A model generated the notes under the pieces. The model saw nothing but the letters and a program-made list of their open reading frames with translations. It ran no database searches and was not told where the DNA came from. Position numbers and translations under genes: made by a program. Positions 23,311 through 34,300 of a stretch of 64,000 nt of DNA are shown here, piece by piece. The stretch comes from Amanita rubescens (taxonomy: Eukaryota; Basidiomycota; Agaricomycetes; Agaricales; Amanitaceae): contig WION01000241.1 in assembly GCA_015039365.1 (NCBI GenBank), forward strand, positions 1 through 64,000, read 5' to 3'. Every line of letters starts with the position of its first letter. The stretch's first letter is position 1.

Positions 23311-24471
23311 GTGCGTAAAACCTAAGAAAGAACAACAAGAAGACGGCTAATGTTAGAATGGCCAGGTTGCTGCAGACACCCTATTATTAAAAGCCCAACT
23401 GCTACCCATGATGCTCTCATGCCTCGCCTCGCCATCTTCTGTTATTTCTTTGGATCTATTCGATTACGCACAAGTATGTACTACTTTTATTATTCTTTCT
23501 ATAATCTTGTGCTTTCACATATTTTCTACTGCTCTCGTCGAGCCTTTCTTTCGCAAGTTGGCTGTTTTTGGCTTTTACACTCAACGTGTAAACGTTTTTT
23601 TTTCCAAATTATTTCGTCTTCCGGCAACGAACACATTCTTAGCCACATCGTGATTTATCCCCGATATTTTAATGATGAAATATATGTTGGTTTAGAAGAA
23701 AGGAAGAATAAAATGAGAACATACGGGGGCCGGAACCCCTCTGCGAGCGCCCTCATTGTCGCCCCTTGTCGTTATCCCCTGTCTTGTTGCTTCCCTGCTG
23801 GTGTCGTGTTCCTCGCCATTGTTTGGTGCCTTTCACCATCGCCAGGCTTGATGTGTCCGCTTGGCTGTCCCCCAGGGTTGTTGTCGTTCTGTTGCTGTGT
23901 CGACAGGGGTACTCTCAGGCTGCTATACTAGTAGATGGGCTTTGACAAGAACGAAACAAGAGACCTGGGCGCCGCCGAATCGTTGTCAACGGCCGCCATT
24001 TTATCTCTACACAGGTGTAGTAAGAGAGACAGATTTAAACCAAGGTATTTTTTCCCAAGACTCAAGTTGGTGGGAATCGAGTTCGACTTGCCGTGGCGTG
24101 ACTGGGCGTTCCCCTATGTGATCGACGGTGAAGACATCTGTGCCGACGTCCAACGAATCCGTTACTATGAAGATTTCAATGTAAGGTTACTCAGCTGTCA
24201 CCCTACCTAATCGGCGCCAAGGACTTGCAGGGCGTGTTGGGGATTGATGCAGGTACAGCTGCATTAATTATGGAGTATGCTGGCTAGTTGACTGACAAGC
24301 AAAGACCACTATCAAGACTTTACACATCATGGTCATTTCGCATACCACGTTACGAACATTCTTTGTTAAATCAAAAATCAAAACCATACGCTGAACAGCT
24401 GTTGTACAAAACAAGCTAGATAGACCGAAAAAACTTACACACAGGCGCCGTACCTAGTTCTGACTACGCGT
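23311..24471. other. Spacer with unconvincing open stretches
   Basis: A T/C-rich segment (23440-23640) and a later segment near 24025-24210 with a short open frame (words such as PRYFFPRLKLVGIEFDLPWR) that I cannot assign. No start, intron or conserved motif supports a gene. The last 170 nt are probably the 3' flank of the minus-strand gene ending at 24472. Confidence 0.35.
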
Positions 24472-25122
24472 TCACTGAGTGGGAATGTTTCCCCAGGGAG
24501 CGACTCCATAAAGGCCCTCTTCCACCGCATTGGGCCAACCCCCATCATTGTAGCTGGGACTCTGGAAGCCAGCAGGCACGCCGAGATTATACTTCCAGCT
24601 ACTATCCGTGACGTAGACGGAATAACCGGAGCAAGACCTAACCCCGACATTAAGCTCGAGGACAGCAATGACACCGGCAGGTCCTCCGGTGTTTTCAGCA
24701 TTTACTGCAACAACGATGTTTTGGGTAGGGCTTCCAAGAGTGAATGTATAACGCTGAGCGACAGTCCAATCTGCGTATGTCCCGATCTGTTGGCCATTTA
24801 TGTAAAGCGTATACGCGTTATCTGCGCTGATGATAATCGTGCCGCCGGTGGCTGGTACATTACCAGGTACCACAATGTCCTGGCGGAACGTGCGGTTCCC
24901 GACAGGTGCGACACCACCAGGACCGCTAATCTCGTTCGTCCAAAACCATTGCGAATTGGCGAGGGATAAGGTGTAGCAATACACGAGCTAGGTACATAAT
25001 CAACAAAGAGAATATGAAATATAATTCACCTCAGATGTGGATACGCAAACTGAGGTGATCTGTGGATGTAAAAACAGGCTATATACGACGTACTGTATAG
25101 TTGATATCAAGCCACAGTCCAT
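24472..25122 (-). CDS. Galactose-binding-domain-like protein, copy 1 of a tandem pair
   Basis: Predicted exons 25030..25122 and 24472..24987, 202 aa, phase 0 junction. The protein is one beta-sandwich-like domain: QWFWTNE near the start, IIISADNAYTLYINGQQIG, an Asp-Trp (ADWTVAQRY) segment, VTDSSWKYN, GFQSPSYNDGGW and a terminal GVAPWG. This layout is widespread in mushroom genomes and resembles the galactose-binding-like (jelly-roll) modules of glycosidases. The same pattern occurs in the next gene upstream (25264..25884), so the two form a tandem pair 141 bp apart. Unlike that copy, the N terminus predicted here (MDCGLISTIQYVVYSLFLH) is not a convincing signal peptide, so the first exon is less certain. 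Ligand unknown. Confidence 0.7.
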
Positions 25123-25263
25123 GTAATCGATAAGAAGATAAGCGAGGTGAAAGGAATAGTGAAGAAATACCGGGAATTTCGGGTATCCGCCTGTGTTACC
25201 CGATTAGGAAACGCTCGCTAGCGAGCGTCTCCTTATTTGGAATCCGAGATTGTTCGTCATAAT

Positions 25264-25884
25264 TCAACATAAGGAAGCGGAGGCCGGGGGCAAGGAGGGT
25301 GCATGCCAAGGTGCAGCGTTGGCGGTAGCCAATTCATAAGCATGGGACCAGGAAAGATCGTTATAAAAGAGACTTTGGAATCCGGGTGAAGCGCCGTTTG
25401 CGAGCCAGCTGCTGTCGCTCACGATCGTCTTGGTACTCCCATCAGAATAAAAGATCTCGATAGCGGCGAGCAATGCAGCCGGGTTTACTGGGCCATCAGG
25501 AAGGGCGTTAACGATCTCTGCAGCAAAGACGTTATAATACGGATTGAGGGCGACGCAGTATTCTTGACTTATTGTCCATTCGTTACCCTGTCCAACGGCA
25601 TTGCCATTAACCCAAAGAGTATAGTTATTATCCCCAGTAATGATAATTTCTGCGGAGACGGGATATGGTCCGCCAGGACAAACCGTAAGGTCGTAGCGGA
25701 AATCTCCAACGGCGTATGCTGGTACGACTTCAGTATTATCCTTCCAGATCCAATAGGACTGGCTGAAGTCTAGCGCGACCGCACGGTAGATAAACAGGGC
25801 GAGGAGACTGACAATAAGAGCTAAGACAAGAAGTTAGACGATGCGGTCGGCGAATAGATACGAGGATGTACCTTTGAGAGCCAT
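25264..25884 (-). CDS. Secreted galactose-binding-domain-like protein, copy 2 of a tandem pair
   Basis: Predicted exons 25872..25884 (13 nt) and 25264..25820, 189 aa. The tiny first exon encodes MALK plus one base; splicing to the second completes a clear signal peptide (MALKALIVSLLALFIYRAVA). The mature part has SYWIWKDN, EIIITGDNNYTLWVNGNAVG, GNEWTISQEY, IVSDSSWLANG, GFQSLFYNDLSW and a terminal APWH, matching copy 1 element by element. A Trp/Asn/Asp-rich domain of this type with no catalytic residues suggests extracellular carbohydrate binding, but this is inference. The TATA box on the minus strand at 25925..25932 fits the short leader. Confidence 0.8.
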
Positions 25885-25924
25885 CGTTGGAGAGGTGCTG
25901 AGGTTTGAGGACAGAACCAGTAGC

Positions 25925-25932
25925 CTTATATA
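25925..25932 (-). promoter_or_regulatory. TATA box of the secreted galactose-binding-like gene
   Basis: TATATAAG read on the minus strand, 41-48 nt upstream of the ATG at 25884, in a context otherwise free of genes. Confidence 0.5.
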
Positions 25933-26024
25933 CGCCAGAAAGGGTCATGCTCGAACCGATTGCAGAATCGTTTGAACGCGGCCAACGCAGATTGTTCCCA
26001 CCGAACGACGCCAGAAGGATCCTG

Positions 26025-26249
26025 TCACTCTTTGGCAGATGCATAAATTTTAACTGTCCCATTGAACGCCCAACGAATCGCCAAATGGAGAGACAGATCC
26101 AAGTCATTTACATATGTTAATGTCACGTTTCGTCGGCGATGACTGCTTTCCTTGATGATAATATCGTAAACGGGAACATACCCGATGAAAGGATTGTTCC
26201 AGACCACGGCGAAAAGAGCCAGAAGGCACCTATTAGACAGAGTTCCCAT
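26025..26249 (-). CDS. Small hypothetical protein, possibly secreted
   Basis: A 74-codon frame beginning MGTLSNRCLLALFAVVW, whose hydrophobic start could be a weak signal peptide, followed by NVTLTYVNDLDLSLHLAI and ending YASAKE. No intron is needed and no family is recognised. It lies in the same direction as the two galactose-binding-like genes and just upstream of their promoter. It may be a spurious ORF. Confidence 0.28.
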   Translation of the reverse strand: MGTLSNRCLLALFAVVWNNPFIGYVPVYDIIIKESSHRRRNVTLTYVNDLDLSLHLAIRWAFNGTVKIYASAKE

Positions 26250-26595
26250 TGTCAGACTGTAAGAAAGGCTAGGTCAAACCTAATTGACCATTACCGACGC
26301 CGTTAAATCATTTCATGAGTCTAGTAAAGTTGCAACCTGTAAAGGCGTCCAGAAATAAGAAGCTTTGACATCGGCTCCTTCCGATATGTACACAAGGTCA
26401 TACGCGTAGCGTTACTAGTACTAGCAGATCTATTCATAAGAACCCGGGCAAGTCGATGATACCTCCATGCACAAAGGTAGCGAGCAGATATCGGGAAAGT
26501 GCTGCACTGCGGTACAATGCGACGACTGTTGCAAGACTCCGCTGTTCGGTATTGTCACTAAAAATCTGTATTCTTCTACTATTAAACAGACTTAC
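26250..26595. other. Intergenic spacer
   Basis: No ORF, repeat or RNA gene that I can support; presumably the promoter of the preceding small ORF and the 3' flank of the amidase gene that ends at 26596. Confidence 0.4.
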
Positions 26596-27814
26596 CTATT
26601 GACCAATCTGTAAATATCTCTGAACCCACACGAGCCCACCGCCCTCCTCAGAGGGGTCCATAATACATGAAAAATGAGTACATTCATTCTTCACAGGCTC
26701 TTCTTTGAGCCATTCCTTGAACTCACTCAACGACCTCCGATTGCGTCGCGTCGATATCCTCTTCCGCATTATGCATTTTTTCCTCGTGACGCTGTCTGTA
26801 ATGACGGCCTCGGCCGCACCGCCGCTGATCCCATGTTTATGCAAAAGCTGAACAAGCTCGCGTTCGGATAAATGCTCCATGTCTTGATCGTGATTCGCGC
26901 ACACGAGGAAATCGTCTGATGTATGATGGGTTGCTGAAGCAAGGTCTCGCTCGATTACGAGCACAGAAGTAGGGGAGCAGAAAGTCAGGTAGCAGGAGGA
27001 TAGTCGCGTTTTGGGATGAGTCGCCCATTGTATTAAGTCGGTGAGTGTTTGAGGGGGACCTGGGGAGAGAAGAATTCCACGGAGATGACTGGGGACAGAG
27101 CGACGGAAGCCCATTAGCATGAGAAGCTGGTGAATTCGGTGGTGGATGAGCGAAGAGGTAGAAATGAGGCTTGCGCGGTAGTTGAAAGATATCGAGAGTC
27201 CTTCCCTGCTCACCAATAGAAATAACAGAGGGTCAATGCAACGGCACGACTCACCTAACACCTGTAAGGACACCAGTGTACCCAGCATAAGTTACTCCCC
27301 TGGCAAGACCATTTTGTTAATATTCATGATAAGTTAAAAAAACGCACCTAGCAACAACCTTCCCGTCCCGCACGTACTCGACCCTCACAATCAACTCCCT
27401 TAGCGGGTCCATCTCCCAATCCAACCCTCTCAAATGTATCATCCTCTCCTGCTCTCTCTCCGAGCCCCGTAACATCACACCCGCGCTCATACACCCCGAA
27501 AACAGATCCAGCAAAGTGTTGTACGCCACGGCGAGATACATCTCAATCCCTACATTCCGCGCAATAGCTTGAATCTCCTCCGTCTCGTCTTTTGAATACA
27601 ATCTCCGCAGTAACAGCTTCTTCCCCCACGTCAGCAATACTCTAGCCACCCACGAGACGCCGAGAAACTGGACTGTCTCATCGTACAAGACAGAGAGACC
27701 GATAAGTTTGGTTTTGTAATCGGAGCAGAGTTTTACATAACGAAGATGCGGTGGAAGAGAAAGGTCGACAGTGTAGAGAGGAGGAAGATCGTCGCTTCTT
27801 AAGCTGTTGGACAT
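26596..27814 (-). CDS. Acid ceramidase / NAAA-like Ntn-hydrolase (cholesterol-bile-acid-hydrolase fold)
   Basis: Predicted exons 27348..27814, 27255..27299 and 26596..27205; all phases close, 373 aa. The N-terminal PPLYTVDLSLPP and the core AYNTLLDLFSGCMSAG, MIHLRGLDWEMDPLREL, VTYAGYTGVLTGVREGLSIS and FLVCANHDQD match fungal members of the acid ceramidase/N-acylethanolamine acid amidase group. The presumed nucleophile is the Cys of SGCMSAG (Cys108); in the animal enzymes the equivalent Cys becomes N-terminal by autocleavage, which frees an N-terminal alpha fragment of similar length. The Arg of VREG and the Asp of LDWEMD sit where family catalytic residues are expected. No signal peptide is obvious, unlike the lysosomal animal enzymes. 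Substrate is probably an N-acyl lipid. Confidence 0.82.
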
Positions 27815-27970
27815 GGTTGACGGTGTATGCTCGATTGAGTCGACTATTATTGTAGCATCTACGACATTGCGTCACTCAACTCGCTGAAATCTCCAGCCTC
27901 ACTGCGCTCGTTATACTCCGATTCCTTCACTGGCACGAGCTCCACCACAACACGTCGCGCCTTTTCCATA

Positions 27971-28340
27971 ATGGCCGACGACCTTTTCGACTACACGTCA
28001 GGGCGCTGGGCGTAAGTCTCATACATGTTGTTCTATAGCGTATATTTCTGACCCGTAATCCAACTTGTTCAGATTTAACGATGCGCAGAGCGGAGGCTCG
28101 TTTTCGACGTGGGGCTACGTCGACTTGCAGCGCAGTCCGTTGGTCGAAGTCCTGCAGATGTCGTCAACTTATCAAACCTCGCCGACTCGCGGATTCAATC
28201 GTACCTTCCTCATCACCTTGCACAACGACTTCCAAAATGGTCGCTCGTATTCCAGTTGTGCGGTTGTCTTATTACTCTACTCTCATGTCTCCTGATATTT
28301 ATCACGAAAACATACCAGCGTACCACTGGTACTGTTAGGA
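27971..28340 (+). pseudogene. Truncated APH/phosphotransferase-family gene, 5' end only
   Basis: Starts MADDLFDYTSGRW; after an intron at 28012..28073 the family-like pieces FNDAQRRAEARF, GLRRLAAQSVGRS, GFNRTFLITLHNDF and MVARIP follow, each in a different frame. These are the N-terminal lobe words of the fungal phosphotransferase-enzyme family (aminoglycoside-phosphotransferase-like). After MVARIP similarity ends and no HGD catalytic loop or DWE/DFG metal site occurs downstream, so the gene is a 5' fragment. It is not a duplicate of the APH gene at 53986, which has a different N terminus. Confidence 0.65.
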
Positions 28341-28488
28341 ATTCGGTAGTGGCGAGGGACGTGTGTAACCAGGTGAATATAGGTGTCCACTGGGGCCGAG
28401 AGCGCGAGGGTGAACGAACGTTCTCAGATGGGGGCACGCAATCCTATTTATGGAAACGCTACCGTAGGATATTCAACCTTTGCCTATG

Positions 28489-29204
28489 CTAGGAAGCCGC
28501 CGCCAAACTAATGACATGTTGCGGTTCAAGGTTGAATATAAGTTCATTAACGTATTCGCTGTTGGATATCAGGTCACATGTCCGCGCCATGGCGAAATGG
28601 TCCTGCTTCTCCTCGACGGTGAGATGGCGCATCTGGAAGATGCCACCCTGGTTTTGGATTTCGATAATAGGCGTTCCGGAAGAAAACAAGAGATTTCCCT
28701 ATCAAGCGCGTAAGTTACCTCACATTCTAAACCACCGTGGTTAAAACTGACATTGGGGTTAAAGTGTTCTGTCAAGGCCCATGTGCCAAGCAGAACGGAG
28801 TTTGGACCGTAGATGGGGGTGGTTCGGTGATCCTTCAGGAGCGGAAATTCACCATTGCGTGCCCCACACTGCTCCGGACCGGTTTTCTTTTTCATCCGCA
28901 ATCGTGCGAATTTGGCATGCGATACTTTTATGACGCCTGTAAGGACAGGATGACTCGGTATGCGTCCAACATCAAAAAAAATCACGTCATCCAAATTCCG
29001 TCCCTTGCCCTCTGCTGATAGAGGTACCCGTTCCACTCGAACCCACGCTTGCCCGAGGTCGTTAACGAAGCGGTAGTGTAGAAGAGGTTGCCATTGGGAC
29101 ATGTGCTCTGGAGTAGATGCTGGTTGAACCGGCGGAGGAGGAGCCATCACAAAAGAACTGAGCGCGAAGACAAGCAACGCGTAAGAATATAACTTGATCG
29201 ACAT
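28489..29204 (-). CDS. Small secreted protein, family member 1
   Basis: Predicted exons 28719..29204 and 28489..28647, phase 0, 214 aa. Begins with a signal peptide (MSIKLYSYALLVFALSSFVM) followed by a proline run (APPPP). The body contains WQPLLHYRFVND, VERVPLSAEGKGRNLDDVIF and a C-terminal exon with HLTVEEKQDHFAMAR. No known domain. It is paralogous to the gene at 30165 and to the dead copy at 38287: same signal peptide style, same Pro run, similar DVI-F/R-D block and the same intron position. Upstream, a second GT..AG intron (29206..29267) would interrupt the 5' UTR directly before the ATG. The core promoter is shared by all three copies (see 29315..29366). Confidence 0.7.
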
Positions 29205-29314
29205 CCTTTTATAGGTTGGTAGACGATATTTCAGTGGCTAATGACAGAATAATTTGAAAGGACTTACTCGGATGTAACGGACAAGTGTTTTTAGACGATT
29301 GGAAAACGTTGAAG

Positions 29315-29366
29315 GTGGAGACCGGCTCTGAGGTTTGCGAGAGGCCGAAGCACTGACTTATATACC
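29315..29366 (-). promoter_or_regulatory. Shared core promoter of the small secreted family, copy 1
   Basis: On the minus strand: TATATAAGTCAGTGC, then after about 15 nt CAAACCTCAGAGCCGGTCT followed by CCAC. The same module occurs at 31060..31111 and 38121..38169. It lies 110-160 nt upstream of the ATG at 29204, before the proposed 5' UTR intron. Confidence 0.75.
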
Positions 29367-29430
29367 AACGGGGTGCGTTGCAAGCTAGCCTCCTTGTATC
29401 CATGGTATATGATGCTGGCAGCCTTGTCAC

Positions 29431-30164
29431 TGTCGGATCTTTTAAATTTTTTGATCTCCTATATGTCGAAGTTTAATCACCTGCCAGCTTTTAATCTGAG
29501 TAGCCTGAGATTGAAGATGTGGTCATTGTGAGAGGCTGATAATGTGGGGATAGAGAAGTGGAGGATCTGTTGTTATTTTTTTTGGGCTGGTTGAGTTGAA
29601 GCAACGTCCGTTGTTATGCTGGTGGTTGCGGTGATTTCGGAATTGACCCCCCCGGCATCACTTGATGGCGCATGGGTAGTACAAGGTAGTACAGACAAGC
29701 ATGCGGTACTGTTTGCCATCATATCATCTTGATTCAAAAATAAAAAAAATAAAAAAAAATAAACATCACCCAAGTCCTTTCGGTGGAATGTGTCTCCTTT
29801 TGTACAAATCTTTTCCGGAGGTTGATGCATGGATTGTAGTAAGGTGCCCAAGATACGCGGTGCGGGTTGTGAGATGATGATACGTGGCAAGGAGTGAACA
29901 GGCCACGATACGATCATCGCCGCCCCATGTAGGCACAGGGACAGCCAGTTGTCCCTAATTTTGTCCTTGCGATAGTTACTATCAAAAACGTTCTCAATGA
30001 GCATACCTTTTGAAGTTGTCGAATCGTGTAAAAAGACTTGAGGGTCAAAAAATCCGTGTCAGACATTCAAGCGCGGAATGCTACTTTGAATATATATCAT
30101 AAGCGCTCAGGCACTTCCTTTACTACCTCGACATTCGGCTGCTTCCATTGCTCTCGTACCTCTC
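29431..30164. other. Intergenic spacer with an A/T microsatellite
   Basis: Contains an imperfect run of AAAAAAT units at about 29733-29763 (read on the + strand) and otherwise no ORF with motifs. Overlapping minus-strand open frames here have no family similarity. Confidence 0.4.
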
Positions 30165-30953
30165 CTATATCTCCCACGGCCGTTTGTTTTTGGGCCGCTC
30201 CCCATGAATGTGTACTTCCCAACTACTTTTTACTGTATTCTCCCTCGGTAAACGATCAAAATTATTTATCTTTGGGACTGGCAAAGGCCCGCCGGTATAT
30301 ATTGGCGCGGCGAAAAACTGGACGCTCTTCATCTCTGCAGGCAAGAGAAGTTTCACGTCCCAGTGGGAGTACAGGTGATCATCATGATATTTGATTTCGA
30401 TAATCTGGTGAGGCGATTTTAAGACTCCCTGTAAAATCGTGAGCCATTTCCCAAATCATGGTAAAAAAAAATCACTGACCTCACGCCTAAGGTCCGTGAT
30501 ATGAATATTAGCCCACATCCCAGTCAGAAATACGGTTTTGAGGGTCCTCCCGGCGTTCAATGGTTCATTTTCAAACACCATTTTGCCCGGATGACTAGGG
30601 TCTTTCGGCATACGAAACATCGTCCAATCCGACGTGCAGCTTTCAAGTTTGTAATACGTTAGGCTTCCTCGATCGATTCGGATAACGTCACCCAGCTTCG
30701 GGAGATGCCATTGCAGTGTACCAACAGACCGAGGATTCTCAATCACCCGAAACCAGTAGTTGGTGTCAATGTAGTCACTGTGTAGAAGGTCATGCCATTG
30801 GAATGGGTCAACCTGAGGAGGTGCTGGACTGTTTGGGTGGTGTGGACCTGGAGAGTGTGGCGCCGTAACTATTATCTGGGGAGGAGGAGGAGCCACCACA
30901 AAAGAAACGAACACGAAGAGAAGCAGTGAGCAAGAGAATAACTTGGTTGACAT
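30165..30953 (-). CDS. Small secreted protein, family member 2
   Basis: Predicted exons 30480..30953 and 30165..30404, phase 0, 237 aa. Signal peptide MSTKLFSCSLLLFVFVSFVV and the APPPP run match member 1. The body has FQWHDLLHSDYIDTNYWFRV, KLGDVIRIDRG, SDWTMFRMP, and a C-terminal exon starting IIEIKYHDDHLYSHWDVKL. The intron falls after a Glu codon in both members. The second exon is longer than in member 1 and ends in a basic tail. Divergence from member 1 is high, so the duplication is not recent, but the promoter module remains. Function unknown; extracellular location is inferred from the signal peptide. Confidence 0.72.
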
Positions 30954-31059
30954 GCTGAAGTGAGTGGTCAGTATTTCAGACGCCAGTCACAGTATATAGC
31001 TTGTATATTGACTCACGAGTCAGACGCAGCGGATAGGAATTTTAAGGGGGCCTGTGAAT

Positions 31060-31111
31060 GTGGAGACCGGCTCTGGGGTTTAGAGGGAGCCCAGGGACCG
31101 ACTTATATACC
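31060..31111 (-). promoter_or_regulatory. Shared core promoter of the small secreted family, copy 2
   Basis: Minus strand: TATATAAGTCGGTCC, spacer, then TAAACCCCAGAGCCGGTCT followed by CCAC. Same order and spacing as at 29315..29366 although the coding regions downstream have diverged strongly. Confidence 0.75.
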
Positions 31112-31266
31112 CGCGCAGTGCCGCACTGGCAGTCGTACTAACATCAGATAAATCATATTTTGATGATGATAATTGTGAAAAGGATTGATCAGCTATAGAT
31201 CAATTAGGTTACCATGACGTTGAATGACTGGAAAGGTGCATTGCTATCGGTCAGCCGCTGATGCCA

Positions 31267-31274
31267 TATATAAG
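31267..31274 (+). promoter_or_regulatory. TATA box of the RhoGEF gene
   Basis: TATATAAG 43-50 nt upstream of the ATG at 31317, the start of the 10-nt first exon of the DH-PH-FYVE gene. Confidence 0.5.
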
Positions 31275-31316
31275 TCGCCTAGTACGATGCACTAACTGGC
31301 TTAACGCCTGCCTCGA

Positions 31317-34300
31317 ATGATTCACCGTATGTGCGCTCCAGTAATCTTACCCAGATGAATAACTGATACGTTTACTTTCTAGTCTCGCCGTCACAATCGA
31401 CCGTGAACTTTCCCTCCAGCTCTTCCAATCACTCCCATGTTCGCCCTCCTCACCTGCCATTCCGTCGAATTTCATTCCCAACCCCTACTTCGATCCTGAA
31501 GCGCCAATCCGTGGCGAGCGTCTCTTCCTTTGATTCATTACCAGAAGAGGTCGGAGGCGAGGCAGCCGACGCTTCCTTCCCCGTCAGCCTCAGTGCTACC
31601 ACTCCGAATCTCGCGCCTATTTCATGCCAGCACAAGTCCTCGTTAACCTCGTCTTCTACCTCGCTTATTGCCGCATCCCCTAGGAGGTCACGAAGGATAT
31701 CCATCGAGTCCCCTCAGAGCCGCCGCCATAAAGAAGGACGCAAAACGAAGCAGTCCTCAGCAGCCGCCGATGCTTCAATAGCAAGTAACGTCACGATCGA
31801 CAGCGCGTCTGTCAGAGAAGCTCGAGAGCAGAGAAAGCGCAAAATCATACATGAATTCTATGACACGGAAAAAACGTATGTCGATGGGCTGGATTTCATC
31901 TACCACGTATGTCCTCCTCTCTGCCGTTACTCTCAGCCCCCATGACCTGGTCTGCATTAGCACTTCCTCTCGCCTCTTATCGCCTCGCTCGAAACTTCCG
32001 AGCCTCTATTGGACAGAGCGGCTTTAACCAACCTGTTCTCAAACTTTATCGACATCTGGAACTTGCACAAGGCCTTCTTCGAGGCTCTGACGGAATACCT
32101 GTCACCCATGCCACTGTCCGCCACTGTTCTTGGTACCGCGGATCCCGCAATCTCGCAACCACCACTTCCCCTCTCTCCAATCCTCCTCTCCCATTTTCCT
32201 TACCTATCTCTCTACAACCCCTTCATCACCGCCTTCCCTTCCATACTATCCGCCCTCGCTTCGCTCACCTCACCACCCTCGTTCTCCCACCCAAACCCAA
32301 ACTATTCCAAACCCTTCTCCGAATTCCTCCTCAAACAAGAATCCGATCCGCAATGCGGTAAACTCAAATTCCGAGATTGGATGTTAACAATTGTTCAACG
32401 ATGTCCGAGGTACCTGCTCTTGTTGAAAGATTTGAGGAGATGTACAGAGCCTACTGGTGGAGACGAACTCGATGAGGAAGGCGAATACGAGAAACTGGGA
32501 CGTGTTCTTGATCTAGTGTCAAAGAGTAAGTTCAAGATGCGTTGCTCATATATAGTCAACTGTCGAACTAACTATTTCATTCCTAGTCACGTCCTCGCTC
32601 AACACCTCTCTCCAAACTCACGCAGAGACTCTTTCTCTCATTTCCTTGCAACGCTCTACCACCAACCTCCCGCTCTCTCCTCCCTTCCAGTTCGTCCTTC
32701 CCGGGCGCAAGCTCCTCAAACGCGGACCGTTATACCAAATCGAGAGAAGTGAACCACCAAGGGAAAGAGAATTCCTTTTATTCTCAGATTGCCTCGTTTG
32801 GTTAGCAAGAAAGTGGGGTAGCGGCGAGCTCGAAGATGCGTTGGGCGAATGGCGCGGAAGGATAAGCTCGAAAATCATCGGGAGTTCCGAGTCGGTGGCA
32901 GACGCGAACGCAAAGCCCTTTTATGGCAATAGAAACAGGAGTATGAGCGAGGCGCATTTGCCATTGGCTTCTTCGGCCGTGAGGTCTACTCCTCCGCCTT
33001 CGCCTCGGGGGATGAGATTTCCTCTTGTTTCTAAGCCCAAGAGACACTCTATGGCGGGTATACCCAGCACTACAAATGGTGGGAACGGGAACGGAGGGGG
33101 AGGTATGGACGAACGATGGGTGTACAAGGGTCGCCTGGATTTGGTCGACGTCGAGGTTGTCGTGTCTTCTGAATGGGGCGGCGAACAACGACGGTTTGAG
33201 GTGTTGAGTCCTGAAGGAAGTTTCGCCCTTTATGCAGGTGAGATAGTCTCGTCACGAGCTTTCTTCGCTAATCGTGCTCGCCTTAGCGACAGAACACGAC
33301 AGAGATGAGTGGGTGGGCAAAATCCGTCAGGCCAAGGCACAGCTATTGGTTTCGCTCAACGTGACCAATCCGAATTCGACTTTGACATCATCGGCGTCTA
33401 CATATCACGTCAGAAGGTCGTTGCAAGCGTTACCCTTTCCACCGGCCGCGTCGTCTGTGTCTCTGGTAGAAGGTAAAAATCCAGGCCGAGCGAAAGTTGA
33501 AAATCTCAACGAAACGTCCGGCAGAAGGAGAAAAGTTGATCACTGGGTACCTGCTATCTGGATACCGGACGAGAAAACGAGGGAGTGTATGCGCTGTGGC
33601 CAAGGATTTGGTTGGAGAAGGCGCAGGCACCACTGCAGACTCTGCGGACGATGCGTGTGTGGGGGGTGTTCCGAAAAGGTAGGCCTCAGGTACTCGTTTT
33701 TTTCCATATGCGATTGTCGACAATGCGTGTTTGACAGACATTCTACATCACGGACGCAGGAGACGATGACAGCTCGAGCAAACCGGCTCGAGCTTGCAAC
33801 GTGTGTTACGAGACGGTTTTCCCTGTCCTAGATCCAGAAGCAGAGTATGGTAGGGATCAGAATGATTCGGATCTCAATCGTAATTCGAATGACGAGGTCA
33901 ACTCGCATAATTGGGACACCATAACATCGCTGTCTAATTTTGCCGCATGGCTTTCGACACCCTCGTTTTCAGTCCAGGCGAGCGGCACCGATTCGGCACC
34001 TTCGTCCCCTAGAGCGCTGATGGGGATGGACTTTGAGAGAACACCTGGAGCGCGGATGGGTGAGGTTCCGCTTGTAGATGGGAGGAAAGGAAGGTTGAGG
34101 CTGAGGTCGCTGAACGGTAAAGGTCCGAACCCCAGACCATCGAGTAGTTTGCACGTGTTGGAAGGGTTCGGCGAAGGTGCTGAGGGCGTGGTCAGGGACG
34201 AGAGCTCCACTGGCAGTCACGATCAAAACGGGTGTCAGGGTCGTCGAGAACAACTGCTCAATTCGCCAACGCCTGGTGCAACTGTACCCATTGGTGTTGA

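Noticed and set aside
23350..23931. 193-codon + ORF
   Set aside because: T/C-rich with Phe/Leu/Ser/Cys bias, no conserved motif and no start context; most likely chance.
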